Below are positions 1 through 8,502 of a stretch of DNA of 64,000 nt, one piece after another. Origin of the DNA: Duncaniella sp. (lineage in GTDB: Bacteria; Bacteroidota; Bacteroidia; Bacteroidales; Muribaculaceae); NCBI GenBank assembly GCA_023664955.1, contig JAMPEV010000001.1, forward strand, positions 195,799 to 259,798, written 5' to 3'. The notes beneath the pieces were generated by a model. It saw nothing but the letters and a program-made list of their open reading frames with translations, had not been told where the DNA came from and did no database searches. Each line of letters starts with the position of its first letter. Position 1 is the first letter of the stretch. Position numbers and translations under genes: made by a program.

Positions 1-351
1 AATATTGACCTTGGAGACATCAAAAGCCTCGTTCCCCTGAGTAGAGGCACCTCCGGACGCATCTATGAGCTTCGCATTGAAGGGACAAAGGGTGGAATAA
101 CCATCGGAAAAGAATTGATGATACGAAGAGTCCTGTCCGATTCCCATCTCTACAGTTCGGCATTTACCGTTGAGCGAGTGGATGTTAGCTCTGACGATGT
201 TCCTGCTGAATTCATTCTACATGGAGCCGGATGGGGACACGGAGTTGGGCTATGCCAAATTGGAGCTGCAATGATGGGAGAAAAAGGATATCGCTATAAC
301 GAGATACTTGCCCATTACTACCCGAATTCATCACTTACAAAATTATACTAA
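1..351 (+). CDS. SpoIID/LytB-domain (amidase enhancer) protein, C-terminal end, partial
   Basis: Open in frame from the first base of the window, so the start lies to the left. The last ~115 residues carry the hallmark end of the SpoIID/LytB fold: [16 protein letters not shown] followed by a G-Y-x-Y-x-E-I-L-x-H-Y-Y-P tail. Family members bind or cleave peptidoglycan; in sporulators SpoIID is a lytic transglycosylase, while in Bacteroidales they are envelope proteins linked to muropeptide turnover. The stop TAA at 349-351 shares a base with the ATG of the next gene (TAATG), a translational-coupling arrangement. Together with the following AmpG-like permease, NamZ-like muramidase and MurK-like kinase this points to a cell-wall recycling operon. 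Family call is firm; exact activity is inferred. Confidence 0.85.
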   Translation, partial: NIDLGDIKSLVPLSRGTSGRIYELRIEGTKGGITIGKELMIRRVLSDSHLYSSAFTVERVDVSSDDVPAEFILHGAGWGHGVGLCQIGAAMMGEKGYRYNEILAHYYPNSSLTKLY

Positions 352-1649
352 TGAAAACTGAAAATATTACGCCGAAACCAGCCGTAAAACGCAATCCCTG
401 GTTGTGGATACCGACCCTATACTTTGCACAAGGGCTACCATACGTGGCGGTGATGACACTCTCGGTGATAATGTATAAACGCTTAGGTATATCTAACACC
501 AACATAGCTCTTTACACCGGTTGGTTATATCTTCCATGGGTCATTAAGCCGTTTTGGAGTCCATTTGTGGATATAATCAGCACCAAGCGCCGATGGACCA
601 TCCTTATGCAGTGTTTTATGGCGATTGGCTTTTCAGGTATAGCCTTCACCATCCCGTCACCACCCTTTTTCCAGCTTACTTTAGCGATATTCTGGCTTGT
701 TGCCTTTACTTCAGCCACCCATGACATAGCCGCTGATGGATACTATATGCTCGCCCTCACAGAGCATGAACAATCGCTCTATGTGGGAATCCGATCGACA
801 TTTTACCGTGTAGCCACAGTCATAGGTCAAGGAGTACTCGTTATCATAGCCGGACATATCGAAACCACCTCCGGAAATATTCCGCTCGCATGGACAATGG
901 TATTTGGAATACTTTCTGCCCTATTTTTTGGGTTTGCCCTTTATCACTGCAGGGCAATGCCATCAGTAGAGAAGCCGGCTGATGAGCCTGCGAAGAAATC
1001 GGAGATATGGCGAGATTTTATCAATGTGTTTGTTGCTTTCTTCAAGAAAAAGCAGGTGGTGGTAGCAATAATCTTTATGCTTCTTTACCGGTTGCCTGAA
1101 GCTCAGTTGGTTAAGCTCATAAATCCGTTCCTACTGGATCCCGAAAATACCGGTGGATTAGGACTCTCCACAAGTGAGGTGGGTTTGGTGTATGGCACAG
1201 TTGGGATTATCGGTTTGACTTTGGGAGGCATTATTGGTGGTATAGTAGCTGCCATGGGCGGGTTGAAACGGTGGCTCCGTCCGATGGCATGGAGCATGTC
1301 TCTGACCTGTCTGACGTTTGTCTATCTAAGTTTCGCCAAAGCCCCATCACTTCTCTCAGTCAACATATGCGTGTTCATCGAGCAGTTTGGTTACGGCTTC
1401 GGCTTCACCGCCTATATGCTTTATCTCATCTACTTCTCGGAAGGCAAGCACCGTACAGCGCATTACAGTATCTGTACCGGCTTTATGGCTCTCGGGATGA
1501 TGCTTCCGGGGATGGCCGCCGGATGGATTCAGGAGACGATCGGATATCAAAACTTTTTCATATGGACAATGGTATGTTGTATCGCCACAATCGGTGTGAC
1601 ATACCTCCTGAAAATCGATCCGAACTTCGGGAAAAAACAGAAAAAGTGA
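351..1649 (+). CDS. AmpG-like muropeptide MFS permease
   Basis: A 432-residue major facilitator protein with about 12 hydrophobic segments; the N-terminal LWIPTLYFAQGLPYVAV and the HDIAADGYYM region are typical of AmpG-type permeases. AmpG imports anhydro-muropeptides or GlcNAc-anhMurNAc from the periplasm across the inner membrane for reuse. The start overlaps the stop of the upstream SpoIID-like gene by one base and the next gene is a muramidase of the NamZ type, which supplies free MurNAc. The context therefore supports transport of cell-wall fragments or MurNAc rather than another MFS substrate. Substrate is inferred from family and neighbours; it has not been shown by the sequence itself. 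Confidence 0.85.
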   Translation: MKTENITPKPAVKRNPWLWIPTLYFAQGLPYVAVMTLSVIMYKRLGISNTNIALYTGWLYLPWVIKPFWSPFVDIISTKRRWTILMQCFMAIGFSGIAFTIPSPPFFQLTLAIFWLVAFTSATHDIAADGYYMLALTEHEQSLYVGIRSTFYRVATVIGQGVLVIIAGHIETTSGNIPLAWTMVFGILSALFFGFALYHCRAMPSVEKPADEPAKKSEIWRDFINVFVAFFKKKQVVVAIIFMLLYRLPEAQLVKLINPFLLDPENTGGLGLSTSEVGLVYGTVGIIGLTLGGIIGGIVAAMGGLKRWLRPMAWSMSLTCLTFVYLSFAKAPSLLSVNICVFIEQFGYGFGFTAYMLYLIYFSEGKHRTAHYSICTGFMALGMMLPGMAAGWIQETIGYQNFFIWTMVCCIATIGVTYLLKIDPNFGKKQKK

Positions 1650-1742
1650 TATTTGAGATTCACAATGTTAATAAATCTAAGGCATTAGGGAATGAATCGT
1701 TGTCGGTTGTTATAAGAATATGTTCACTAAAGCCTTGACAAT

Positions 1743-3032
1743 ATGACAAAATTTATGAATCTGCTTTCATTAGCATTAATCACCGTATCATTGGCGAGCT
1801 GCGGGCAGCGTTCCACAGACTCAGCCGATAAAGTCGACTCGGTAGCAGTGGTTAACCAGATTGTAAAACCCGGAATCGAAGTTCTTGCAGAGAAGAAATT
1901 CGCACCTCTTCGGGGAAAACGAGTGGGGTTGATTACTAATCCCACCGGGGTTGACAATTCACTAAAGTCGACCATCGACATCCTCAACGAGGCGCCAGAT
2001 GTACAGCTCACAGCGCTTTTCGCACCTGAACACGGGGTAAGAGGTGATTATGTGGCCGGAGCATCTGTTGCCAACGAAGTGGATGCCAAAACAGGTGTCA
2101 AGGTTTACTCTCTTCATGGAGCCACAAAAAAGCCTACTGCTGCCATGCTTGAAAACGTGGATGTGTTAGTCTATGATATTCAAGATATTGGATGTCGCAG
2201 TTACACATTCATATCCACTATGGGAAAAGCCATGGAAGCCGCAGCCCAGAATGGTAAAGAGTTCATGGTGCTCGACCGGCCAAATCCCCTTGGAGGGAAT
2301 AAGGTAGAGGGAAGCCTTGTGGAGCCGGGTTGTCACTCATTTGTCAGCCAGTACTCCATACCTTATATATATGGATTGACACCGGGCGAACTTGCCATGT
2401 ATCTCAACAATGAGGGTGCACTTGCCGATAGTCTCAAAGCCAATCTCACAGTCATACCGATGAGAGGATGGAAACGAGACATGACATTTGAAGACACCGG
2501 AATGCCGTGGGTTCTCCCCTCTCCGCATATCCCGACATCTGAGACAGCACTTTTCTATCCTTCAACAGGAATAATGGGGGAACTCAACTATGTGTCGGTA
2601 GGTGTAGGGTATACTCTGCCATTTAAATTGGCAGGGGCCACATGGATTAACTCTCAGCGACTTGCGGAACGGCTCACTGATTTAGATATTCCGGGGGTTG
2701 AATTCCGACCTATACACTATAAACCATTCTATGCCCTTTTCAAAGGGGAAAATCTGAGCGGGGTGGAGATATATATAACAGATTCTGAGAAGGCGCCACT
2801 GTCGCTCATCCAATTCTATATCATGCAAGAACTTGCAGCAATGAACCCTGCCAAGCAGCCATTTGCCGGAGCCACAAAGTCAAGGCTAAACATGTTTGAC
2901 TTGGTGGTAGGGAGCCCAAAGATTCGCGAACTCTTCGGCAAGGAATATAAGGTTGAGGATATGCGAGGATATTGGGATAAGGATGTGAACACATGGAAAG
3001 AGAAGACGTCTAAGTATTTACTTTACAAGTAG
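1743..3032 (+). CDS. namZ: Exo-beta-N-acetylmuramidase, NamZ/DUF1343 family lipoprotein
   Basis: A 429-residue DUF1343 protein. The N-terminus is a lipoprotein signal (hydrophobic core then SLASC, Cys near residue 20), so it is exported and lipid-anchored. Family motifs visible: GKRVGLITNPTG, LFAPEHGVRGD, VDVLVYDIQDIGCRSYTF, MVLDRPNPLGG and a PSPHIPTSETALFYP stretch. NamZ of Bacillus and the Tannerella homologue release MurNAc from the non-reducing end of peptidoglycan glycan fragments; DUF1343 is that family. It follows the AmpG-like permease by 93 bp and precedes a MurK-like kinase, giving a release-import-phosphorylate order. The gene symbol is assigned by family, not by measured activity. 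Confidence 0.85.
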   Translation: MTKFMNLLSLALITVSLASCGQRSTDSADKVDSVAVVNQIVKPGIEVLAEKKFAPLRGKRVGLITNPTGVDNSLKSTIDILNEAPDVQLTALFAPEHGVRGDYVAGASVANEVDAKTGVKVYSLHGATKKPTAAMLENVDVLVYDIQDIGCRSYTFISTMGKAMEAAAQNGKEFMVLDRPNPLGGNKVEGSLVEPGCHSFVSQYSIPYIYGLTPGELAMYLNNEGALADSLKANLTVIPMRGWKRDMTFEDTGMPWVLPSPHIPTSETALFYPSTGIMGELNYVSVGVGYTLPFKLAGATWINSQRLAERLTDLDIPGVEFRPIHYKPFYALFKGENLSGVEIYITDSEKAPLSLIQFYIMQELAAMNPAKQPFAGATKSRLNMFDLVVGSPKIRELFGKEYKVEDMRGYWDKDVNTWKEKTSKYLLYK

Positions 3033-3075
3033 CTGTAACTGACAAAAAGATTTTGACCAATCATATATCATCACA

Positions 3076-3999
3076 ATGAGAATAATAGCTGACTGCGGGA
3101 GCACCAAAATAGACTGGGTGGTGCTTAGTGATAAAAATAAAGTCACTATTCGGGTGACCACTCGCGGCTATAACGCCTTGTCAAGGATTGAGAAGGAGTT
3201 AACTGACATTATCGAGAGCGAAGCCGCGGTGCTGAAAGAGATTTCTGACCGGGTTATACAGGTGTCGTTTTTCGGGGCCGGTTGTGGCACTGAGGCCACA
3301 TGTGAAAGGGTTAGGGAGGAACTCATTAGCATTTTCCCGGGGGCAAATTGCCTTGTGGGGAGTGATATGCTTGCCGCGGCTATTGCTCTATGTGGCAATG
3401 AGCCGGGAATTGCATGTATTCTTGGTACCGGTTCAAACTCCTGCCTATTTGACGGTCAGAAGATTATTGCCAATGTATCACCGTTAGGATTCATTCTCGG
3501 AGATGAAGGAAGCGGAGCAGTGCTTGGATGCAAATTACTTGGGGGGATATTCAAACGACAATTTTCTATCAAGGTAATTGAACGTTTCAATGCGAAATAC
3601 CAAGGACTTAAGCCGAATGATATCATTGAAGAGGTGTATCGCGGAGTTCAACCTCGTGCTTATCTTGCATCATTTGCCCCCTTCTTATCGGAAAATACTG
3701 ACCTGAAAGAAATTGATGATTTTGTAGTGGAAGAGTTTTGCCGTTTTTTCAAAAGGAATATACAAGTTTACAGCTTGGAAGCGAACACGGCTCCGGAAAT
3801 GCACCCGACATCTGAAATGCGAATGGCTCCGGAACGAAATAGTGTCATTGAAGTAGAAAACCTTCCAGTTCATTTCACCGGTTCAATAGCACTCAACTTT
3901 CAGTCACAACTCCAACGTGCAGCGCAACAATCAGGTCGAATACTCGGCCATATACTTAAATCGCCAATGGAAGCACTGATTCAAGGCGAGAAAATATAA
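3076..3999 (+). CDS. BadF/BadG-family amino-sugar kinase, MurK-like
   Basis: A 307-residue member of the BadF/BadG/BcrA/BcrD ATPase family with the ASKHA-type N-terminal phosphate loop (DCGSTKIDWVV), the central ACILGTGSNSC loop and the GFILGDEGSGAVLG motif. Such kinases phosphorylate GlcNAc and/or MurNAc; in Tannerella and Clostridium a MurK sits with cell-wall recycling genes, as here. Between roughly residues 234 and 257 there is a Met/Glu/Pro/Thr-rich insert containing APEMHP and MAPERN that looks like a short imperfect duplication and is not expected in the fold at that place. No MurQ etherase is visible in the window. Substrate (MurNAc versus GlcNAc) is inferred. Confidence 0.82.
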   Translation: MRIIADCGSTKIDWVVLSDKNKVTIRVTTRGYNALSRIEKELTDIIESEAAVLKEISDRVIQVSFFGAGCGTEATCERVREELISIFPGANCLVGSDMLAAAIALCGNEPGIACILGTGSNSCLFDGQKIIANVSPLGFILGDEGSGAVLGCKLLGGIFKRQFSIKVIERFNAKYQGLKPNDIIEEVYRGVQPRAYLASFAPFLSENTDLKEIDDFVVEEFCRFFKRNIQVYSLEANTAPEMHPTSEMRMAPERNSVIEVENLPVHFTGSIALNFQSQLQRAAQQSGRILGHILKSPMEALIQGEKI

Positions 4000-4010
4000 G
4001 ATTAATATAT

Positions 4011-4060
4011 TTTATAAATCTTATAAACCTTATAAGTCTTATATATCTTATAAGTCTTAT
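4011..4060. repeat. 9-bp tandem repeat, consensus TTATAARTC
   Basis: About five and a half head-to-tail copies of a 9-bp A+T-rich unit (TTATAAATC, TTATAAACC, TTATAAGTC, TTATATATC, TTATAAGTC). Junctions create the palindrome CTTATAAG. It fills the gap between the plus-strand recycling operon and the minus-strand folate gene. A second array of the same unit lies near 60983. Function unknown; position suggests a convergent-gene spacer. Confidence 0.85.
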
Positions 4061-4070
4061 TGTCCACAGT

Positions 4071-4616
4071 TTACTTTATGATGTAGTGATGTGACTCAGT
4101 GATGATTACATCAACGCGTACATCATGAGGGGCAGCATCAATTTCATCGACAACCTGAAAATCGTAGGCCACGCCCACTTTGCGGGCCTTACTATCGGCG
4201 AGCAGACGGTCGTAGTATCCCTTTCCACGCCCCACTCGATTGCCTTTTCGGTCGTAAGCCACCGCCGGGACTACTATCATCTCGATATCATCAATGGAAC
4301 TTGTGTCGCTACCGGTGGGTTCCTCAATGTGAAAAGAACCCAATGCAAGCTGAGATTCATCATATGGTAGAATTTCAAGGTTCACACCATTTACCCTTGG
4401 GAGATAAAAATGCTTCGACGAACTCCATTTATGAATAAATTCACGAGTTGACAGCTCGTCGGGGAGAGAATGATACATTAGAATCCTGTCAGACAACAAG
4501 AAATCAGCTGTCCGCTCCAAGAGGTTAAACACACGCTCGGCCGCCGAAAGCTTTTCAGCCTCGGAAAGCAATGTCTTACGAGCTTTTATATTTCTGCGAA
4601 TCTCATCTTTTTTCAT
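4071..4616 (-). CDS. 5-formyltetrahydrofolate cyclo-ligase
   Basis: A 181-residue protein with the family signature GRGKGYYDRLLA near residue 130 and the MYHSLPDELSTREFI segment of the substrate site. It converts 5-formyl-THF to 5,10-methenyl-THF with ATP in the cytoplasm. Length matches the family (about 180-200). It is the last gene of a minus-strand group with the S41 protease, 25 bp downstream of that gene's stop. The usual ATP-binding N-terminal KKDEIRRNIKARKTLLS stretch supports the ATG at 4616. Confidence 0.93.
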   Translation of the reverse strand: MKKDEIRRNIKARKTLLSEAEKLSAAERVFNLLERTADFLLSDRILMYHSLPDELSTREFIHKWSSSKHFYLPRVNGVNLEILPYDESQLALGSFHIEEPTGSDTSSIDDIEMIVVPAVAYDRKGNRVGRGKGYYDRLLADSKARKVGVAYDFQVVDEIDAAPHDVRVDVIITESHHYIIK

Positions 4617-4641
4617 CGGATCTGAGTTAACTTACCCGCCC

Positions 4642-6273
4642 CTATTTTTCACCGTCGGAAGCGGAAATCGGGAAAGCCGCGGAACCTGAATTAAGTGCTT
4701 CAACCGCACGCACCACTGTCGGGTCAGTTTCATTCATTACCTCGAAGTATCCGGGCACGCCGAGCACATTCCGGGCTATCATGGCTTTCAGTGAGTTAAC
4801 AATCAAATCGCGGGAAATGTTTATAAGCCCCCATCGCGGGGTAATCCCATTGGTCTTGGCATAAGCCACGAAATCCTCTAGGAGCATATCATCGTCAGGG
4901 AGCATCGCCACTATTTCTTCTGCCTTTTTAGCTTTTTCGAGTCGCGGACGGTTACGGTCAGAATAGTCAAAGGTGTAACGCTGAATCAGACCGGCATTTA
5001 TCACATTAATATAATAAGAGGTAACACCGACGGTGTCATTTGGCACAAAGATATCGGGCATTATACCTCCGCCGCCATACACGGTGCGTCCGTGAAGTGT
5101 TGTAAATGCGAGGTCCTTATTAAGCTTGATTGAATCAACATTGTAAAACTCGCCATGCTCGTAACGGTTAAGGAGGTCACGGTCGTAGTCAGTCCCGGGA
5201 GCGTAAGTTTTTTGGATACAACGTCCGGAAGGAGTGTAATAACGGGCAATAGTCAGACGAAGTGCGCTGCTATCCGGCAGTTCCATCTGATTCTGCACCA
5301 AACCCTTGCCAAATGAACGGCGACCAATTACCAATCCGCGGTCGTTATCCTGAATCGCACCGGCGAAAATCTCGCTTGAGCTTGCGGATATCTCGTCAAG
5401 AAGCACCACAAGTTCCATCTTCTGGAATGAACCGGAGCCATCGCTCATCGTGGGTGAACTGTTTCGAGTGGTCTTTCCCTTCATTGACACAATCGGCGAA
5501 CCAGCCGGAAGGAATTCATTGGCCATCAGCACAGCCGGCTCCATGAAACCGCCGCCATTACCTCGAAGGTCAAGCACGAACTTCTCAGAACCTTCCGAAA
5601 TAAGATTAATCATCGAAGTGAGGAATTCGCTATAAGTTGAAGCTCCAAATTTATTGATTTTTATATACCCGACACCGGGTGAAATCAAATATGCCGCATC
5701 GATTGAAGTAACCGGAATATCGCCACGCACCACCTCGAAGGTAAGAATCTCCTTAGCTGTGGGACGTTTAATACCGAGTTTAACGGTCGAACCCTTAGCA
5801 CCGCGCAGGGAACTGCGAACTTTAACATCGGTCCAGTCCTTTCCCGACACTATGGTGTCATTTATCGAGATTATACGATCACCCGGCAATAGCCCTACCT
5901 TTTCCGACGGACCGCCGGAAATCACTTCAAGCACATTAATAGTATCGTTCAGCATATTGAATGAAATACCGATACCGGAGAACGAGCCAACAAGCTCCTC
6001 ATTCACGCCCTGTAGGTCCTTAGCAGGGATATATAGCGAATGGGGGTCAAGACGCGACATCAGACTTGGGAATGAAGCCTCAAGCAGGCTATCGGTGTCG
6101 ATGTCATCGACATAATTGCTGTCAATGAGCTCAAGGACAGTGTTGAGCTTTGCCTTTGCACCCCACTTTCCAGAAGTGTTTAAAAATGATTTGCCAATCC
6201 ACATACCTGCGACAAGAGCCACAGTAAGCGCGAGAGGCACCCACACAGAGGTCTTTTTTAAACGGTTATTCAT
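4642..6273 (-). CDS. S41 family carboxy-terminal processing protease
   Basis: A 543-residue CtpA/Prc-type serine protease. One N-terminal membrane segment (about residues 11-30) anchors it with the rest in the periplasm. A PDZ domain follows (GIGISFNMLNDTINV through PGDRIISIND, about residues 95-165), then the S41 catalytic domain: the nucleophile lies in EISASSSEIFAGA and the general-base Lys in RRSFGKGLVQ. A C-terminal tail of about 150 residues extends past the core, as is common in Bacteroidota. It likely trims envelope proteins. Its substrate cannot be read from the sequence. Confidence 0.92.
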   Translation of the reverse strand: MNNRLKKTSVWVPLALTVALVAGMWIGKSFLNTSGKWGAKAKLNTVLELIDSNYVDDIDTDSLLEASFPSLMSRLDPHSLYIPAKDLQGVNEELVGSFSGIGISFNMLNDTINVLEVISGGPSEKVGLLPGDRIISINDTIVSGKDWTDVKVRSSLRGAKGSTVKLGIKRPTAKEILTFEVVRGDIPVTSIDAAYLISPGVGYIKINKFGASTYSEFLTSMINLISEGSEKFVLDLRGNGGGFMEPAVLMANEFLPAGSPIVSMKGKTTRNSSPTMSDGSGSFQKMELVVLLDEISASSSEIFAGAIQDNDRGLVIGRRSFGKGLVQNQMELPDSSALRLTIARYYTPSGRCIQKTYAPGTDYDRDLLNRYEHGEFYNVDSIKLNKDLAFTTLHGRTVYGGGGIMPDIFVPNDTVGVTSYYINVINAGLIQRYTFDYSDRNRPRLEKAKKAEEIVAMLPDDDMLLEDFVAYAKTNGITPRWGLINISRDLIVNSLKAMIARNVLGVPGYFEVMNETDPTVVRAVEALNSGSAAFPISASDGEK

Positions 6274-6417
6274 AGATTTATTCAGAATTTAGCTTCTTGA
6301 TAAGTATATTAGCATTTTGATAATTTCACATTGCGGCGTCGCCACTTGGGGCGACAATCCTCAGGGGAACAGCTCCTTCAGCTAAGTTATGGTTGTAGAG
6401 AAGAGATAAATTAATCG

Positions 6418-6849
6418 TTAATCCACATCGGGCAAATGACAACAAATCACCCCGGCACGCTCCAGCAATTCGATTCCATCGTTAATCCGGTAGAGTTCAT
6501 TGAACACCACCCTTTTGATTCCGGCCTGGATTATCAACTTGGCACAATCAAGACAAGGCGAGGCAGTGACATAAAGCGTGGAACCTTCACTGGAATTGTT
6601 GGAACATGCCACTTTGGTGATGGCGTTTGCTTCAGCATGAAGCACGTATCGCTTTGTTACACCGTCCTCATCTTCGCACACATTTTCAAATCCGGCAGGC
6701 GTACCATTAAACCCATCGGAAATTATGGCGCGCTCCTTTACCAACAACGCACCGACCTTACGACGCTCACAATAGGAATTCTCTGCCCATATACGAGCCA
6801 TGCGCAGATAACGCCTGTCAAGCAATGTTTGCTTACCGGTTTGATCCAT
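6418..6849 (-). CDS. Deoxycytidylate (dCMP) deaminase
   Basis: Cytidine/dCMP deaminase fold of about 143 residues: the zinc ligand and catalytic Glu in HAEANAI and the PCLDCAKLI Cys pair are intact. It turns dCMP into dUMP for thymidylate synthesis. I chose the ATG at 6847-6849 (MDQTGKQTLL) rather than the in-frame ATG at 6891, because a strong -7 box (TATCTTTG read on the minus strand) lies at 6869-6876 between the two, and the deaminase similarity begins right after the shorter start. Confidence 0.92.
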   Translation of the reverse strand: MDQTGKQTLLDRRYLRMARIWAENSYCERRKVGALLVKERAIISDGFNGTPAGFENVCEDEDGVTKRYVLHAEANAITKVACSNNSSEGSTLYVTASPCLDCAKLIIQAGIKRVVFNELYRINDGIELLERAGVICCHLPDVD

Positions 6850-6868
6850 CTCGTTCGTTTTGACACTG

Positions 6869-6876
6869 CAAAGATA
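6869..6876 (-). promoter_or_regulatory. Bacteroidota-type -7 box before dCMP deaminase
   Basis: On the minus strand the sequence reads TATCTTTG followed by C, matching TAnnTTTG. The expected start of transcription is about 10 bases before the chosen ATG region, giving a short leader. No clear TTTG is seen at -33. Confidence 0.6.
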
Positions 6877-6914
6877 CGATAAAAATTGCATATTACATGA
6901 CTAAAAATTCACTT

Positions 6915-6932
6915 AGTAATCGTAAAAAATAA
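6915..6932 (+). repeat. 18-bp direct repeat, left copy, flanking protease-serpin cassette
   Basis: AGTAATCGTAAAAAATAA occurs here and identically at 9957-9974, bracketing the A+T-rich C10 protease/serpin pair. A related form (AGTAATCTTCAAAAAAT) occurs at 17826 and, inverted, at 10106-10122. Confidence 0.75.
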
Positions 6933-7001
6933 TATTTTTGGTCTTTTTGTTAAAAACTATTAATATGGATGAGGAAATTTTTTACTTTTACTTTATTTTG
7001 T

Positions 7002-7009
7002 TTACTTTG
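7002..7009 (+). promoter_or_regulatory. Probable -7 box of the protease-serpin operon
   Basis: TTACTTTG followed by CA, a one-base departure from TAnnTTTG, with the ATG of the protease 27 bases downstream. The region is very A+T-rich, so overlapping alternatives such as TATTTTG just upstream are possible. Confidence 0.45.
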
Positions 7010-7035
7010 CAAATATTAACCTAAATAACTCTGTA

Positions 7036-8388
7036 ATGGATAATAGTAACTTTAAACCAAAGATTGCCATTGCTGCATTATTCGCCTTGTCAATATCAGC
7101 TTGTAGTAACGATGAAGATTTCATTTGTGAAATCGAACATAATCCCGAAATTGAAAATCTACAGGGTATTCAGCGTGATATCATGATGAATATAGCCTTA
7201 TCAAAAGCTACGAATGTCAACCAAAAAGGTCCAATGTCAAGAGCTATTAATGACGTGCGACTTACTCCATACATTCAGGATGGAGATACTATTCTTTATG
7301 TCGCTCAATATTCTGATGGTTGGGAAATTTATTCAGGCAGCAGATTGACCAACATGATCCTATTTTCGTCAGAACATGGAGTTCTTGACTTGAATGAAGA
7401 TGGATTCCCAGAATCATTGAAGTTCCTCATTGATGCTAATGCAAATGATATAAAATCATTACCGCGCGAGACGAGTCCCGAACAAGTGCATCCTACATGG
7501 GGAGCGTCCTCTGTTACTGATGAAGACCTACGAAATGGCCACATAACTGTAAAAGTAAAATCTCGCGCCACACAAAGGCGAACTATAAGCTATAGCGACC
7601 TCCCTCCGGGACATTGGGAGTGGTATTCGACAGAAAAGTTGGATGAAACAAATGATATCTCTCAGAAGCTCACAAATACTGAATGGACACAGGATGCACC
7701 TTGGAATGAATATTCTAAGAAACTTCTGTTCAACAACGTCTTAACATCAGCTAAGGCTGGATGCGTACCAGTAGCATTAGGTCAATATTTCTATTATACT
7801 CATTTTAAAGATAATTGTCCTTTAAATACAGTGACGACAGCTACCTCATTACCGGATAATAAAGATTTTGTTTTTTCAGGGGAGGATTCGACAATATGGA
7901 ATGTCATGCCACTTAAAAGTGGATATTTCGGGAATTACGGGGCAGCAGCGATGCTGATTGGAAATATTGGTCGTAAACTTGATGCTAATTATGGTTTAGC
8001 TTCGACAAGTGTTGAAACTTATAAAATAGCGCCATTTTTACAAAGTATATACGACATATCTTTCCCCTTAAATGACTTTGATTATTACTATGTTAAACAG
8101 TCGATTAATGCCGGCTATCCTGTAATAGCTCATGCCTGGTCAAACATCAAGAATGGAGCAACGATTAACGGAATAATTGGTCATACTTTTTTGGTCGATC
8201 GATATAAAACTACAACTCGAACAATGAAGTATACTTACGTTTATAAACGCGATCCCCTTCCTCCTGGCACAGAGGATCGGTGGGAAAGCGACGACGTAGA
8301 TGAAAATGGCAACGTGATCAATTGGGCATATACTAATGAATTCACTAACGAGGTGCACGAAGAAAGTATCTCTATGAATTGGGGCTAG
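7036..8388 (+). CDS. C10 (streptopain-like) cysteine protease lipoprotein, truncated by in-frame TAG
   Basis: The readable product is 450 residues. It begins with a lipoprotein signal (ALFALSISAC, Cys about 23), then a pro-region of about 200 residues, then a papain-like C10 domain. Catalytic Cys243 lies in AGCVPVALGQ and the catalytic His383 in GHTFLVDRY. The coding frame stops at NWG-TAG (8386-8388). In C10 enzymes such as SpeB this motif is NWGWG, so the TAG stands exactly where the second Trp (TGG) belongs, and the same frame continues for 34 more sensible residues to a TAA at 8490. One base change G to A explains it. The product keeps Cys, His and the NW pair but lacks the last strand. 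It is either a recent pseudogene, an assembly error, or a suppressed stop. A serpin gene follows immediately. Confidence 0.85.
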   Translation: MDNSNFKPKIAIAALFALSISACSNDEDFICEIEHNPEIENLQGIQRDIMMNIALSKATNVNQKGPMSRAINDVRLTPYIQDGDTILYVAQYSDGWEIYSGSRLTNMILFSSEHGVLDLNEDGFPESLKFLIDANANDIKSLPRETSPEQVHPTWGASSVTDEDLRNGHITVKVKSRATQRRTISYSDLPPGHWEWYSTEKLDETNDISQKLTNTEWTQDAPWNEYSKKLLFNNVLTSAKAGCVPVALGQYFYYTHFKDNCPLNTVTTATSLPDNKDFVFSGEDSTIWNVMPLKSGYFGNYGAAAMLIGNIGRKLDANYGLASTSVETYKIAPFLQSIYDISFPLNDFDYYYVKQSINAGYPVIAHAWSNIKNGATINGIIGHTFLVDRYKTTTRTMKYTYVYKRDPLPPGTEDRWESDDVDENGNVINWAYTNEFTNEVHEESISMNWG

Positions 8389-8490
8389 GGACATTTGTAT
8401 AATTCAGTGTACTATTCTCCCTTCGGTAATTGGGTATATGCTGATATTACATTTAATCTTGAACACAAAATGAATAAAAGACAAATATAA
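8386..8490 (+). pseudogene. Severed C-terminal coding remnant of the C10 protease
   Basis: In the frame of the upstream gene, TAG at 8386 is followed by an uninterrupted reading GHLYNSVYYSPFGNWVYAD and on to a TAA at 8488-8490. This has the aromatic, Gly/Ser-rich look of the end of C10 peptidases after the NWGWG motif. The serpin start lies 12 bases after this natural stop, the spacing expected in an intact operon. Confidence 0.8.
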
Positions 8491-8502
8491 ACAATCAATA
8501 TT

